DNA of 64,000 bases from Pseudomonadota bacterium (lineage in GTDB: Bacteria > Pseudomonadota > Gammaproteobacteria > Burkholderiales > Rhodocyclaceae): positions 186,001 through 250,000 of the forward strand of contig JAFEDK010000005.1 in assembly GCA_018241665.1 (NCBI GenBank), written 5' to 3'. Made by a program: the position numbers and the translations under genes. The stretch's first letter is position 1; each line of letters begins with the position of its first letter. The notes beneath the pieces are model-generated. The model searched no databases and had not been told where the DNA came from. It saw only the letters and a program-made list of their open reading frames with translations. Shown in pieces: positions 14,862 through 28,994 of this stretch.

Positions 14862-17624
14862 TCAGCCCTGCGGCAGGGTGGTTTCGACACGCCGGCGGGC
14901 CAGATGCGCGGTGATCGTGACGGATAAGCGCTCCAGGTGTTCGGCCAGGGCCAGGGCCAGCACCAGGGCCTCCGGATTGCCGTCGCGGGCCGACAGTTCG
15001 GTGCCGCGGGCCTGCTTGACGAGAGCGTCCTGCAGGATGCTTCCGGCCATGCCTTTCAAGCCGTGGGCGGCCTTGGTCAGGGCGGCAAAGTCCCGGGCGT
15101 CGACACACCGGCGCAGCTGTTCCACATCCCCCGGCAACTCCTGCAGCACGGTGCCGAGCAGCTTGGCAACGAAGGCCGGCTTGGCCTGGTAACGGGCGTC
15201 CAGCCTGGCGAAGCCGGCCTGGTCCGCATCGCCTGCGTTGTCTTCGGCGAACGAAGGGGGGCTGGCGGCCGGGGCCTGCTCGGCAAGGGGTAGCCAGGTG
15301 GCCAGGATCCGGTACAGCCGATCCGGCTCGACCGGCTTGGGCACGTGGCCGTTCATGCCGGCAGCGAGGCATTGCTCCCGGTCTTCCGCAAAGGCATTGG
15401 CGGTCATTGCCAGAATCGGAAGGCTGCGCCCGGCCTCCAGCTGGCGGATGCGCCGGGTGGCTTCCAGCCCGTCCATCACTGGCATCTGGATGTCCATCAG
15501 GATCAGGTCGAAATGCGCGCCAGCGGCCATCCGCTCCACCGCCAATGCGCCGTTGTCAGCCACCTCCACCTGCAGGCCGACCTCTTCCAGCAGGTCCCGC
15601 GCCACCTGCTGGTTCACCACGTTGTCCTCCACCAGCAGGATGCGCGCACCGGCCTTGGCGGCATCGAAACCCACGTTCGCCGCCGCTGCCGCGCCCCCTG
15701 CCCCACCGTCCGCGCCCAGAGCCCGCGCCAGCGCCTCGGTCAGCTGCAGGCGCTGCACGGGCTTGGCAAGCACGCCGTCGAAATGCACCGCAGAGGCTTC
15801 GTCGGGTGGCAGCTCGGCGCCATAGGCGGTGACCATCAGGATCAGCAGTGGCGCCCCCAACGGCAGCTGACGGATCCGCGCGGCCACCTCGTAGCCGTCC
15901 ATGCCGGGCATCCGCCAGTCGAGCAGGATCACGCGGTAGGGCATGCCGGCGCTGTCGGCGGCGGCGATCAGCTCCAGCGCCTCGGGCCCCGAGGCCGCCG
16001 TATCAACCTGCAGGCCCAGACTTTCGAGCAGCACCTGCAGCATCTCGCGGGCATCGGGCAGGTCGTCCACCACCAGCACGCGCTCGCCGGCAAAGTGCGC
16101 CGGCCTCACGATGGCCTTGCCGTCACCCGGCTGCAGGTGGATCACGCACCAGAAGGTGCTGCCTTCGCCCGGCACGCTGTCCACGCCGACCTCGCCGCCC
16201 ATCAGCACGGCCAGGCGCTTGACGATGGCCAGCCCCAGGCCGCTGCCACCGTAGCGGCGGGTCGTCCCGCTGCTGGCCTGCTCAAAGGCCTGGAACAGAC
16301 GCGGGCGCAGTTCCGCCGGCACACCGACGCCGCTATCCTGCACTTCCAGGCGCAGGCCCAGCAGCTCGCCGCGCCGCGACTGCAGGCGGGCGCGTAGCGC
16401 GATGCTGCCGTGCTCGGTGAACTTGACCGCGTTGTTGGCGAAATTCAGCAGGATCTGGGCCACCCGCAGCGCGTCACCGCGCAGCACCCGCGGAATCGCC
16501 GGGTCCACCTGGCACACCACCTCGACCCCCTTTTCCGCCGCACGGGCACCGATCAGCGCGGCGGTGTTCTCGAAGATCGACTCCAGCTCGAAGTCCGTCG
16601 ATTCCAGCTCGATCTTGCCGGCCTCGATCTTCGAGAAGTCGAGGATGTCGTTGAGGATGCCGAGCAGGTTCTGGGCAGAGTCGGCGATGGTGGCCAGCTG
16701 CTGCAGCTGACGTGGCTCCTGCACATGGCGTTGCAGCAGATGGGTAAGGCCGACGATGGCGTTCATCGGCGTGCGGATCTCGTGGCTCATCGTGGCCAGA
16801 AACACGCTCTTGGCGCGGCTCGCCGATTCGGCGGTCTCCTTGGCGCTGACCAGTTCGGCAGTCCGTTCTGCAACCTGCTCTTCCAGGTGCTGGCGATGCT
16901 CGCGCAGGGCCTGCTCGACCTTCTCCCGCTCGCTGATCTCGCCGAGCAGTTCCTCGTGGTAGGCCTGCAGTTCCTCGCGCATCGTCGCGAAGCTCCCCAC
17001 CAGATCACCCACTTCATCGCGCCCTGCCGGGGGCAGCGCCACATCCACACGACGCTGGGCCAGCGCCTTGGCGGCGCGGGACAGGCGCAGCAGCGGGCGC
17101 AGCACGATGCCCTCCACCATCACGCTCCAAACCAGGCCCAGCAGCGCCACGCAGCCGGCCAGCATCAGGCTCAGCTGGCCATGCTGAACGTGGCGCTTGG
17201 CCAGCCAGCGGCTCAGGTCGATCTGCACCCGCAAGTGGCCGGCCGGCACGCCCAGGTAAGCGATGTCCTTGTCGATCACCTGCATCGCCGGATGGGGCGT
17301 GATCGCCGCCGGCGCGCCGACCATCGGCGGATAGATCTGCCGGCCGCGCGCGTCGCTGAGGCGGACCTCGTGCCAGTCGCGGTTCTTCTTCTGCAGCTCG
17401 CCCAGGTTCTCGGTGATGATGTCGAGCTGGCTGGCCAGCATCAGCGGGATCAGGCCCTCGATGACGCTGTCCAGGTGGTGATTGACCTCCTCCAGGTACT
17501 CGGCACGCTGGTCTTCCAGGTAGCGCGGCGTCCACACGAAATTGAGAGCGGCCAGGATCAACGCGCTGCCAAGCAGCAGCGGCAAAAGCAGCTTCCAGCG
17601 CAAGGAACGGCTCACTGCGGCCAC
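14862..17624 (-). CDS. Hybrid sensor histidine kinase (HAMP-HisKA-HATPase-REC-REC-HPt)
   Basis: A 920-residue BarA-like phosphorelay kinase. TM1 is about residues 10-30, followed by a small periplasmic domain (31-150), TM2 (about 151-172), HAMP (172-225) and a coiled coil. HisKA has H281 in [10 protein letters not shown] and the HATPase has GSGLGLAI near 460. Two receivers follow with D569 (LLDWRMPG) and D711 (LMDIQMP), then a C-terminal HPt with H854 in [15 protein letters not shown] start directly abuts the stop of the upstream PhnD-like binding-protein gene (TAG-GTG), implying translational coupling. The binding protein is probably its periplasmic ligand-sensing partner. The downstream HD-GYP regulator is the likely target. 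Confidence 0.93.
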   Translation of the reverse strand: MAAVSRSLRWKLLLPLLLGSALILAALNFVWTPRYLEDQRAEYLEEVNHHLDSVIEGLIPLMLASQLDIITENLGELQKKNRDWHEVRLSDARGRQIYPPMVGAPAAITPHPAMQVIDKDIAYLGVPAGHLRVQIDLSRWLAKRHVQHGQLSLMLAGCVALLGLVWSVMVEGIVLRPLLRLSRAAKALAQRRVDVALPPAGRDEVGDLVGSFATMREELQAYHEELLGEISEREKVEQALREHRQHLEEQVAERTAELVSAKETAESASRAKSVFLATMSHEIRTPMNAIVGLTHLLQRHVQEPRQLQQLATIADSAQNLLGILNDILDFSKIEAGKIELESTDFELESIFENTAALIGARAAEKGVEVVCQVDPAIPRVLRGDALRVAQILLNFANNAVKFTEHGSIALRARLQSRRGELLGLRLEVQDSGVGVPAELRPRLFQAFEQASSGTTRRYGGSGLGLAIVKRLAVLMGGEVGVDSVPGEGSTFWCVIHLQPGDGKAIVRPAHFAGERVLVVDDLPDAREMLQVLLESLGLQVDTAASGPEALELIAAADSAGMPYRVILLDWRMPGMDGYEVAARIRQLPLGAPLLILMVTAYGAELPPDEASAVHFDGVLAKPVQRLQLTEALARALGADGGAGGAAAAANVGFDAAKAGARILLVEDNVVNQQVARDLLEEVGLQVEVADNGALAVERMAAGAHFDLILMDIQMPVMDGLEATRRIRQLEAGRSLPILAMTANAFAEDREQCLAAGMNGHVPKPVEPDRLYRILATWLPLAEQAPAASPPSFAEDNAGDADQAGFARLDARYQAKPAFVAKLLGTVLQELPGDVEQLRRCVDARDFAALTKAAHGLKGMAGSILQDALVKQARGTELSARDGNPEALVLALALAEHLERLSVTITAHLARRRVETTLPQG

Positions 17625-18491
17625 CTATTTGCGTTCAGCGATCCAGTACTTCTCAAGCCCCCACTGACGCATCGGCAGATAGTCGTCGAGGGAGGTCGCC
17701 ACCGGCCGCGGCATCGGAACATCGTCGAGCAGTGCCTTGCCAGCCGGGCTGGCACCGATGGCCAGCAGGGCCTGGCGCAGGGCGTCCCGAACTACAGGAG
17801 GAACGCGGGGATGGGCGGCGACCGGATGGGACGGCATGTCCCGGGTCGTGTACAACACCCGCAGCTGGGCCTGAATCGCCGGCGCCTGCTCGGCAAGGGT
17901 CTTCTGCACGCCGCCACCGGCCTCGGTGAGGCCATTGAGCACATGCAGATAGACGGAGCTGTGGGTCTTCACGTTGAGCATCTGCACGCGCACGCCATGC
18001 AGTCGTTCCAGATCCGCACGCGCCAGCAGGCTGGCCCCCACCGCATTCGGCGACGGCACCGCGAGAGTCTTGCCGTCCAGGTCCTTCACGCTTTTCAGCG
18101 GGCTGTCCTTGCGCACCACGATGATGCCGCGCAGGGGCTCTTCGTCGCGCACCAGCGGAATGTAGCCCTGGGAATCCCGCACTTTCAGGATGTGATAGGG
18201 GTTGGCGTAGACGAAATCGAAACTGCCCGCCTCCACCGCAGCCTCGAATTCCGGCACCGACAGGGTCACCTCCAGCTTGAGGTCCAGTCCGGTGCGGCGG
18301 ACCAGCTCGTCGACGAGCGGCTTCCAGATGGCGAACAGCTTGCGCTGCTCGAATTGCGGCACGACGCCAAGGGTGTAAGTGCCCGCCGCGATTGCCGGCA
18401 GCGGAAGCGCCATGCCGGCGAACAACGCCGCCAGCACGCTCAGACTGCGGCGCCGGCCGGGCCGGTGAGTGTACTCATGCAACAGACTCAT
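17625..18491 (-). CDS. PhnD-like periplasmic substrate-binding protein (sensor partner)
   Basis: A 288-residue protein of the phosphate/phosphite/phosphonate-binding family. A basic signal peptide (cleavage near AIAAG, residue 32) is followed by the type 2 binding fold: LGVVPQFEQRKLFAIWKPLV, then DFVYANPYHIL and VPSPNAVGASLLARADLE, segments typical of PhnD/PtxB-like proteins. No ABC transporter permease or ATPase genes accompany it. Instead its stop codon touches the start of a hybrid kinase gene. Such solitary PhnD-like proteins are thought to feed ligand information to a sensor kinase. The ligand is unknown; phosphonate binding should not be assumed. The ATG at 18491 was chosen for the signal peptide. 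Confidence 0.85.
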   Translation of the reverse strand: MSLLHEYTHRPGRRRSLSVLAALFAGMALPLPAIAAGTYTLGVVPQFEQRKLFAIWKPLVDELVRRTGLDLKLEVTLSVPEFEAAVEAGSFDFVYANPYHILKVRDSQGYIPLVRDEEPLRGIIVVRKDSPLKSVKDLDGKTLAVPSPNAVGASLLARADLERLHGVRVQMLNVKTHSSVYLHVLNGLTEAGGGVQKTLAEQAPAIQAQLRVLYTTRDMPSHPVAAHPRVPPVVRDALRQALLAIGASPAGKALLDDVPMPRPVATSLDDYLPMRQWGLEKYWIAERK

Positions 18492-18662
18492 GCCGAACTC
18501 CCTGAATCCGGCCATGGCGTCGGCAAGGCACGCTCTGCTGGAAGGCGCCATGGGCCACGTGTTCTTCTTATCGCATGCCCGTGCCCATGATGGCACTTCG
18601 CGCCGTCGACGTACAGGCATATGCCCACAGCCCACGGCGACAGTAGGCTCCGATGCCGGAAG

Positions 18663-21098
18663 TCAGTCCGTGCCTGCCAGCAGGTCGAGCAACAGCGGGT
18701 GGGGAACCGGGCGGCTGAAAAGATAGCCCTGGCCGCCGCCGCAGCCCAGTCCAAGCAGCATCGTTGCCTGTTCGCGGCGCTCGATGCCCTCGACGATGAT
18801 CTCCATGCCGAGGGAGCCGGCGAGGGCCACGATGGCTTCGATGATGGCCATGCCTTCACGCCTTTCCGGCAGGTGGACGATGAAGGAACGGTCGATCTTG
18901 ATGCGGTCGATCGGCAGGTCGCGCAGCACGCTGAGGGACGAGTAGCCGGTACCGAAATCGTCGATGCTCACCGCGATGCCGTGCTGCTTGAGGGCGGCCA
19001 GGATCTCCATGCTGCGCTCGATGGTCTGCAGGGTGCTCTCGGTGATCTCCAGCTCCAGCGCCGAGGCAGGGAAACCAGTCTGGGCCAGCGTGGCCAGTAC
19101 GCTGGCGATGAAGTCCTCGCGCATGAACTCCCGCGCCGACACATTGACGGCCAGCCGCAACTGCTCGCCACTGCGCTGGCAGAGGCCGGCCACCTCGCGG
19201 CAGGCCCGCTCGAGCACCCAGCGCCCAAGGCGGTCGATGACGCCGCTCTCCTCGGCCACCGGGATGAAGCGCACCGGCGGGATCATGCCGTGCTGCGGAT
19301 GGTTCCAGCGCACCAGCGCCTCGACCCCGACGATGCGCCCGTCGGCCAGGTTCACCTGCGGCTGGTAGTGGAGCAGCAACTGGTCCTCGTCGATGGCGCG
19401 GCGCAGGCCCTGCTCCAGGTTCAGCCGTTCGTTGCTGCGCTCCGCCATCTCGGGGGAATAGAACTGGTAGCGGTTGCGCCCGCCGGCCTTGGCCGAATAC
19501 ATGGCGATGTCGGCGGCCCGCATCAACGCGTGGCGGTCGCCGCCATCCTCCGGATAGACCGCGATGCCGATGCTCCCCGAGACGGTAATGCCCTCCCGGC
19601 CGAGGCGGATCGGCGCGCTGACGGTCTGCAGGATCTTGCCGGCCAATTCGGCCGCGTATTCCGGGCTGCTGCTGCCGGTGAGCACCACGAACTCGTCGCC
19701 CCCCAGGCGGGCAATCGTGTCGGTGGCGCGCAGGGTGCCGCGCAGACGGCCGGCAACGACGCGCAACAACTCGTCGCCGACCACATGCCCGAGGGTGTCG
19801 TTCACCACCTTGAAGCTGTCCAGGTCGAGAAACAGCAGCAGGCAGTGCTGCTGGCTGCGTCGCGCCTGCTCGATGGCCTGCTCGATGCGATCGTCGAACA
19901 GCAGGCGGTTCGGCAGGCCGGTGAGCGGGTCATGGTGCGCCAGGTGGTGCAGCTTCTCCTCGACGACGTGCATCTCGCTGACGTCGGAGAAGGCGATCAC
20001 GTAGTTGCCGACCTGCCCCCTGGCGTCATGCACCACACTGAGGCTCTGCCAGGCCGGAAAAGCCTCGCCGCCGCGCCGCCGGCAGATCACCTCGCCCTGC
20101 CAGTAGCCATCCGGATTGGCCGCCAGCTCGGCAAAAAAGGCCGCGCTGCCCCGCTCTCCGCGCTGGATGCGCAGCAGCACGTCCACGTCGAAACCGCGCG
20201 CCTCGACCTCGCCGTAACCGGTGATCCGCGTGAAGGCGGGATTCACCGCGCAGACCCGCCGCGCCCCATCGGCGATCAGGATCGCCTCGGCAGCGGTATG
20301 GAAGACCACGCTCGACTGGCGCAGACGCTCTTCGATCTTGTGCCTCTCGGTCACGTCCTGCAGCACACCGACCACCCGGCGCACCGGCCGGGAGGCATGG
20401 GCCTTCACGTGAGCCTCGATGTAATGGGGCTCACCATTGTCCCGGGCGGTACGGAACTCGATGCGCCGCGCATCGTCGCTGAGCAGCGCGGCCTGCAGGC
20501 CGGCGGCAACCCGTTCGCGGTCATCGGGATTGACGCGGGCCAGGAAAGACGCCTCCCGGTCGCCCTCGGCGACCAGGCTGCCCTCGCCGAACACGGCGGC
20601 AGGGCCGTCATCGCCCGGGATGCGCGGCTGCCCGGGTTGCCACTCGAACACGCCCAGCGCCGCCGCCTCCAGCGCCAGCTTGAGGCGCAGCTCGCTGCGC
20701 TCCACCGCCACCTCGACCTCCCGGCGGGCCAGCGCCATCTGGATCGAGGCATGCAGCTCGCGCACATCCCAGGGCTTCACCAGATAGCCGAAGGGCCGGC
20801 TGTCGAGGGCCCGCCGCAGGGTGTCGTCCTCAGCGAAGGCGGTCAGGTAGATCACCGGGATCTGGTGACGGGCCTGGATCTCGGTGGCGGCCTCGACCCC
20901 GTCCATGTCCCCTTCCAGGTGGATGTCCATCAGCACCAGGTCGGGGGCCACCTCGGCCACCTGGCGCACCGCCTGCTCGCCGCTCCCCACCATCGCGCCG
21001 ACGCGATAGCCGAGAGACTGCAGCTGGTTCTTGAGGTCGAAGGCGACGACGCGTTCGTCCTCGACGAGCATCAGATTGATCGGCTTGTCGGCAATCAT
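18663..21098 (-). CDS. REC-PAS-PAS-GGDEF-EAL c-di-GMP signalling protein
   Basis: An 811-residue cytoplasmic regulator. The receiver (1-120) has phosphoacceptor D58 in LMDIHLEG. Two PAS domains cover about 135-255 and 262-380. The GGDEF domain has an intact GGDEF (466-470) and an inhibitory-site RxxD (RATD, 457-460) at the correct spacing. The EAL domain has EALVRW (593-597), ELEITES, DDFGTGYSS and an EGIE near the end, all catalytic residues in place. It could therefore both make and degrade c-di-GMP, switched by phosphorylation. Its start overlaps the stop of the upstream histidine kinase by 4 nt (ATGA), so that kinase is its probable partner. Confidence 0.95.
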   Translation of the reverse strand: MIADKPINLMLVEDERVVAFDLKNQLQSLGYRVGAMVGSGEQAVRQVAEVAPDLVLMDIHLEGDMDGVEAATEIQARHQIPVIYLTAFAEDDTLRRALDSRPFGYLVKPWDVRELHASIQMALARREVEVAVERSELRLKLALEAAALGVFEWQPGQPRIPGDDGPAAVFGEGSLVAEGDREASFLARVNPDDRERVAAGLQAALLSDDARRIEFRTARDNGEPHYIEAHVKAHASRPVRRVVGVLQDVTERHKIEERLRQSSVVFHTAAEAILIADGARRVCAVNPAFTRITGYGEVEARGFDVDVLLRIQRGERGSAAFFAELAANPDGYWQGEVICRRRGGEAFPAWQSLSVVHDARGQVGNYVIAFSDVSEMHVVEEKLHHLAHHDPLTGLPNRLLFDDRIEQAIEQARRSQQHCLLLFLDLDSFKVVNDTLGHVVGDELLRVVAGRLRGTLRATDTIARLGGDEFVVLTGSSSPEYAAELAGKILQTVSAPIRLGREGITVSGSIGIAVYPEDGGDRHALMRAADIAMYSAKAGGRNRYQFYSPEMAERSNERLNLEQGLRRAIDEDQLLLHYQPQVNLADGRIVGVEALVRWNHPQHGMIPPVRFIPVAEESGVIDRLGRWVLERACREVAGLCQRSGEQLRLAVNVSAREFMREDFIASVLATLAQTGFPASALELEITESTLQTIERSMEILAALKQHGIAVSIDDFGTGYSSLSVLRDLPIDRIKIDRSFIVHLPERREGMAIIEAIVALAGSLGMEIIVEGIERREQATMLLGLGCGGGQGYLFSRPVPHPLLLDLLAGTD

Positions 21099-22516
21099 CG
21101 GGGTCTCCGGGTCGGCAGGGCCAGCGGGAAGCGTAGCGCGAAACGGGCCCCCTCGCCGCTCGCCACGGTGAACCGGCCGCGCAGCTGGTCCGCCAGCAGC
21201 GGCACCAGCTGAAGGCCGAGGGAGGTCACGCCAGCCAGGTCGAAGCCCTCCGGCAGTCCGACGCCATCGTCGGTCACCGCCAGATCGAGCTCCCCGTCCA
21301 CCTCCTGCAGCTCGATCTGCACCGCACCGCCGCGACCGGCCGGGAAGGCGTGCTTGAAGGCATTGGTGACCAGCTCATTGACGATCAGGCCGCAGGGCAC
21401 GGCGCGCTCCAGGTCGAGGAACTGCGGCTCGCCCGGCAGCACGCAGCGCAGCGCGATGCGCGCGCTGTCCTCCCGGTAGCTGCTGAGCAGCAACTGGGTG
21501 AGGCGATCGAGGTATTCGCCGAGGTCGATGCGCGAGAAGTCCTTGCGCTCGTACAGCTGCTGGTGGGTCAGGGCCATCGCCCGCACGCGGCTCTGGCTCT
21601 CCGCCAGGATGTTGCGCAGGCGCGGATCGCTGGCGTGGGTCGCCTGCAGGTTGAGCAGGCTCGAGATGACCTGCAGGTTGTTCTTGACCCGGTGGTGCAC
21701 CTCGTTGAGCAATACGGTCTTTTCCTGCAGCGCATTCTCCAGCGTCTGCTGCACGCGCCGCCGCTCGGTGATGTCCACGATGGAGGCCAGCACCATGGTC
21801 CCTTCGTCGGTGTCGATCGGGTTGAGGCCGATTTCCACCGGAAACTCACTGCCGTCGGCACGCCGCGCGAACAGGTCGCGGCCGACGCCCATCGGCCGCG
21901 CCAGCGGCGCGTGGAAGAAACCGTTGCGGAACTGCTGATGCTCGCCGCGCAGGCGCTCGGGCACCAGCATCTCGACGGCCTCGCCGATCAGCGCCTCGCG
22001 GGGATAGCCGAACAACTGCTCGGTCTGGGCATTGACCAGCACCATGCGGCCACTGCGATCCACCATCACCATCGCGCTCGGGGCAAACTCGACGACGCGC
22101 CGGAAACGCTCCTCCTGGCGCTTGCGCTCGGTGATGTCCACCACCGCCGCCAGCACCATGAAGCTGCCGCCGGCCTCGATCGGCGTCAGGCCGATCTCCA
22201 CCGGGAACTCGCTGCCGTCCCGCCGCCGCGCGAACAGGTCGCGCCCGCTGCCCATCGGCCGCGGATGCGGATCGGCAAAGAAGCCGGCCCGGTAGGCCGG
22301 ATGATGGCCGGCCAGTCGTGACGGCACCAGGCGGTCCACGGACTCCCCCAGCAACTCGTCGCGGCCGTAGCCGAACAGGCGCTCCGCCTGGGCATTGACC
22401 AGCACGATGCGGCCTTCGCCATTCACCATGACCATGGCGGTCGGTGCCCACTCGACGACCCGGCGGAATGACGCATCGCCGGCCGGAAAGGGCTCGCTAC
22501 GGGATTGCTCGTTCAT
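21095..22516 (-). CDS. PAS-PAS-HisKA_2 sensor histidine kinase
   Basis: A 473-residue kinase without membrane segments. It begins with two highly similar PAS domains (about 15-130 and 137-252), both containing PTAMVMV or PSAMVMV, the NAQ-x-E-x-LFGY motif and SEFPVEIGL, so an internal duplication is clear. The dimerisation domain is HisKA_2 with EVHHRVKNNLQVISSLLNLQ (H274/H275), then a HATPase with NELVTNAFKHAFP. It probably senses a cytoplasmic cue such as redox or a small ligand and phosphorylates the receiver of the overlapping REC-GGDEF-EAL gene. The ATG at 22516 begins just before the first PAS; an upstream start would add an unrelated leader. Confidence 0.93.
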   Translation of the reverse strand: MNEQSRSEPFPAGDASFRRVVEWAPTAMVMVNGEGRIVLVNAQAERLFGYGRDELLGESVDRLVPSRLAGHHPAYRAGFFADPHPRPMGSGRDLFARRRDGSEFPVEIGLTPIEAGGSFMVLAAVVDITERKRQEERFRRVVEFAPSAMVMVDRSGRMVLVNAQTEQLFGYPREALIGEAVEMLVPERLRGEHQQFRNGFFHAPLARPMGVGRDLFARRADGSEFPVEIGLNPIDTDEGTMVLASIVDITERRRVQQTLENALQEKTVLLNEVHHRVKNNLQVISSLLNLQATHASDPRLRNILAESQSRVRAMALTHQQLYERKDFSRIDLGEYLDRLTQLLLSSYREDSARIALRCVLPGEPQFLDLERAVPCGLIVNELVTNAFKHAFPAGRGGAVQIELQEVDGELDLAVTDDGVGLPEGFDLAGVTSLGLQLVPLLADQLRGRFTVASGEGARFALRFPLALPTRRPR

Positions 22517-22623
22517 GGACGCTTCTCCGATGGGCTGCCCTGCAAGCGTTGGATCGTGGCCGAAAGGCACGGTTCCTGCTGTGACGGGTTACTCTGAATC
22601 CACATTTGCATCCCTCTGCAACC

Positions 22624-22953
22624 ATGCCCGAACTCAAGACCCTGGCCCTTTTCGTCCTCACCGCGCTGGCCGAGATCCTCGGCTGCTACCTGCCCTGGCT
22701 GTGGCTGCGGGAAGGCCGCAGCGCCTGGCTGCTACTGCCCGCCGCGCTGAGCCTGGCCGCCTTCGCCTGGCTACTGACCCTCCACCCCAGCGCCGCCGGC
22801 CGCACCTACGCGGCCTACGGCGGGGTCTACATCGGCGTCGCGCTGCTATGGCTGTGGGCGGTGGACGGCATCCGCCCGACCCTGTGGGATGCCGTCGGCG
22901 GCAGCGTGGCCCTGGCCGGCATGGCGATCATCATGTTCGCACCGCGATCCTGA
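22624..22953 (+). CDS. YnfA family small membrane protein
   Basis: A 109-residue protein of the UPF0060/YnfA family, related to small multidrug resistance transporters. Four membrane helices are visible (about 5-25, 30-50, 60-78 and 85-105). Family signatures [27 protein letters not shown] and LWLWAVDG are present. Length matches the family. It is divergent from the PAS-PAS kinase. Transport has been discussed for the family, but the substrate is not settled, so no function is claimed here. Confidence 0.92.
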   Translation: MPELKTLALFVLTALAEILGCYLPWLWLREGRSAWLLLPAALSLAAFAWLLTLHPSAAGRTYAAYGGVYIGVALLWLWAVDGIRPTLWDAVGGSVALAGMAIIMFAPRS

Positions 22954-22977
22954 CCTCCCCGCATGAGCGGCTCCTCT

Positions 22978-23030
22978 GTGGGGGCGAATTCATTCGCCCT
23001 GGGACTGCGGGCGAATGAATTCGCCCCCAC
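22978..23030. repeat. Dispersed palindromic element copy 4 (53 bp, short loop)
   Basis: Both arms and both GTGGGGGC/GCCCCCAC caps are perfect, with two GAATTC sites. The loop is about 9 nt instead of 23. It lies between convergent genes. A fragment GTGAATTCGCCCC at 23053-23065, 22 nt further on, may be the remnant of another copy. Confidence 0.92.
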
Positions 23031-23073
23031 AGTCAAACCCATCCCACGTCAAGTGAATTCGCCCCTGGTCCCT

Positions 23074-26496
<3,423 letters not shown>

Positions 26497-26646
26497 GAAC
26501 AGGCCCAAAAAGCGCCGCGACTGAAAAACGTCAAGGACGGCGTAACAGGCGCTAACGGCAGGTACCCGCCAGTCTGAAGGCAGCTGTCACGGCATTGACA
26601 CCCCGATTCCACGCTTTCGTCACAGGCAGCGTGCACATTGTCACGG

Positions 26647-27588
26647 ATGGACATTCCCCCCCCGCGCCCCGCCCGCCGGCTGCTCACCGCACATGTGCTG
26701 CTGTGGCTGCCGGCCCTGCTGCTGACCAGTGCCGACGCGCTGGCCTGGGGCCTGTACACCCATGTCTATTTCGCCCAGCTGCTGCTGTGGGCGATCCCCC
26801 TCGCCGACCCGGCCCTGCGCCGCCTGGCACGCCGCCACCCGAAGCTGGTGATGGCCGGCGCCTGCCTGCCCGACGTGGCCCTCACCGCCCGCAGCGCCGG
26901 GGCCGAGGCGCTGGCCACCAGCCATCGCTGGCCCCAGCTGCACGGCCTGATGGACGCTGCCCGCGGCGACGCCGAACAGGCTGCGGTGCTCGGCTACGCC
27001 AGCCACCTGATGGCCGACATCATCGCCCACAACCACTTCGTGCCGGCCCACGAACGGCTGTGGTTCGAGTCGGAACTGGCCACCCACGTGGCGGTGGAAT
27101 GGGCCATGGACCGCCACGTGGCCTCCCAGCTGTTTGCCCGCCCGGCGGACCTGATGCGCAGCGAGCGGGACGTTCTCGCACCGCTGATGGGGCGCGCCTT
27201 CCACTGCCATCCGGACAAGGTCGGCCAGGCCCTCGCCACCCTCACCAAGGGCGAGAGCTGGCTGCGCAGCAGCGGCCTGCACGCCGGCCTGTACCACGCC
27301 GCGCGCTTCATCGACCGCCGCGTGCAACGCCGCTTCAATCTCTACCTCGGCCACACCGGCCGCCGCCTCGGCCAGCTCGGCCGCCTGCTGGAAGGCGAGC
27401 AGCCCGGCTGGCTGGCTGAAGTCGAACCGGTCGAAGCCCGCGCCCGCCTGGTCAGCGCACCGCGCCGCCTGCTGCGGGCCTGCCTGCCACTGCCGGAGGA
27501 CTTCTTCGTCGCCCAGGGCCACGTCGCCTACAAGCCGACCATCGCCTCCGGCCGCACCCACCCGTCGAATTCCTCCGCCGTCACGTAA
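26647..27588 (+). CDS. Zinc-dependent phospholipase C-like protein
   Basis: A 313-residue protein with a hydrophobic N-terminus (residues 15-33) and a histidine-rich domain of the zinc-dependent phospholipase C/S1-P1 nuclease fold: [45 protein letters not shown]. These His and Asp residues would ligate zinc. It is probably an exported or membrane-anchored hydrolase; the substrate cannot be assigned. Its 3' end runs 61 bp into the 3' end of fumC on the opposite strand, so the last 20 residues are read from the other strand of fumC. The ATG was taken over an in-frame TTG three codons earlier. Confidence 0.82.
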   Translation: MDIPPPRPARRLLTAHVLLWLPALLLTSADALAWGLYTHVYFAQLLLWAIPLADPALRRLARRHPKLVMAGACLPDVALTARSAGAEALATSHRWPQLHGLMDAARGDAEQAAVLGYASHLMADIIAHNHFVPAHERLWFESELATHVAVEWAMDRHVASQLFARPADLMRSERDVLAPLMGRAFHCHPDKVGQALATLTKGESWLRSSGLHAGLYHAARFIDRRVQRRFNLYLGHTGRRLGQLGRLLEGEQPGWLAEVEPVEARARLVSAPRRLLRACLPLPEDFFVAQGHVAYKPTIASGRTHPSNSSAVT

Positions 27589-28919
27589 CCCAGCGCCAGC
27601 GCCGCCTCCCGCAGCGTGGTGCCGCGATAGTGGGCCAGCTTGGCGATCTCGCTGGCGCGGTCGTAGCCGATGTGCGGACTCAGCGCCGTCACCAGCATCA
27701 GCGAACGCCCGACCAGCTCGGCGATACGCGGACGGTTCACCTCGATGCCCCGCGCGCAGTGCGTGTCGAAGCTGGCCATGCCGTCCGCCAGCAGGCGCGC
27801 ACTGCCGAGGAAATTGTGGGCGATCAGCGGCTTGAAGACGTTCAGCTCGAAATTGCCGGAGGCCGCGCCGAGGGTCAGCGCCACATCGTTGCCGAAGACC
27901 TGGCAGCACAGCATCGTCAGCGCCTCGCACTGGGTCGGATTGACCTTGCCGGGCATGATCGAGCTGCCCGGCTCGTTCTCCGGGATCAGCAATTCGCCGA
28001 GGCCGGAGCGCGGCCCCGAGGCCAGCCAGCGTACGTCGTTGGCGATCTTCATCAGCGCCGTGGCGAGCTGCTTGAGGGCGCCGTGGGCGCCGACCAGCGC
28101 ATCGTGGCCGGCCAGCGCGGCGAACTTGTCGGGTGCGCTGCGGAAAGCCAGCCCGGTGCGCCCCGCCAGCTCGGTGGCAACCCGCTCGCCGAAACCCGGA
28201 GGCGCGTTGAGCCCGGTGCCCACCGCAGTGCCGCCGATGGCCAGTGCCTGCACGGCCGGCAGGCTGGCGGCGATGGACGCTTCCGCCAGGTCGAGCTGGG
28301 CCACCCAGCCGCCCATCTCCTGGCCAACGGTCAGCGGCGTGGCGTCCTGAAGATGGGTGCGGCCGATCTTGACGATGTCGGCAAACTCCGCGGCCTTGGC
28401 CGCCAGCGTCGCCGACAACGCACGCAGCGCCGGCAGCACAGCGTCGGCCAGCACCTGCATGGCCGCCACGTGCATCGCCGTCGGGAAGACATCGTTGGAC
28501 GACTGGCCCAGGTTCACGTGGTCGTTGGGATGAACCCGCCGCCCCATGCCACGCTCGCCGCCGAGCAGCTCGGAGGCCCGGTTGGCGAGCACCTCGTTCA
28601 TGTTCATGTTGGTCTGGGTGCCGGAGCCCGTCTGCCATACCGACAGCGGAAAGGCCTCCGGGTGATCGCCGACCAGCACCTCGTCGGCCGCCGCGACGAT
28701 GGCCGCCGCCTTGTCGGTGGCCAGCACACCGAGCTCCCCATTGACCACCGCGCAGGCGCGCTTGACCTCGGCCAGCGCGGCGATCAGCGCAGCCGGCATG
28801 CGTTCGGTGGAAATCGCGAAGTGGTGCAGGGAGCGCTGGGTCTGGGCACCCCACAGGGCGCTGGCGGGAACCTCGATGGGGCCGAAGGCATCCCTCTCGG
28901 TGCGGTTTGGGGGGCTCAT
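27528..28919 (-). CDS. fumC: Class II fumarate hydratase
   Basis: FumC interconverts fumarate and malate in the TCA cycle without an iron-sulfur cluster. The 463-residue protein has the superfamily signature [11 protein letters not shown], the [14 protein letters not shown] and [14 protein letters not shown] substrate-binding segments, and [16 protein letters not shown]. Length fits class II fumarases. A second ATG (28919) is chosen because AGGAG lies 6 nt upstream of it but touches the first ATG at 28925. It overlaps the convergent phospholipase-like gene by 61 bp at the 3' ends. Confidence 0.96.
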   Translation of the reverse strand: MSPPNRTERDAFGPIEVPASALWGAQTQRSLHHFAISTERMPAALIAALAEVKRACAVVNGELGVLATDKAAAIVAAADEVLVGDHPEAFPLSVWQTGSGTQTNMNMNEVLANRASELLGGERGMGRRVHPNDHVNLGQSSNDVFPTAMHVAAMQVLADAVLPALRALSATLAAKAAEFADIVKIGRTHLQDATPLTVGQEMGGWVAQLDLAEASIAASLPAVQALAIGGTAVGTGLNAPPGFGERVATELAGRTGLAFRSAPDKFAALAGHDALVGAHGALKQLATALMKIANDVRWLASGPRSGLGELLIPENEPGSSIMPGKVNPTQCEALTMLCCQVFGNDVALTLGAASGNFELNVFKPLIAHNFLGSARLLADGMASFDTHCARGIEVNRPRIAELVGRSLMLVTALSPHIGYDRASEIAKLAHYRGTTLREAALALGYVTAEEFDGWVRPEAMVGL

Positions 28920-28994
28920 GCGCATCTCCTGGCAGCCAGCGATGCTTTCAGTCTAGTCTCCCGGTGGCGGCACGCCCGGGTGCCGCCACCGGGC

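Noticed and set aside
14403-21212. Several long plus-strand open frames opposite the signalling genes
   Set aside because: They are His/Gln/Ala-rich mirror translations of well-supported kinase and GGDEF-EAL genes.
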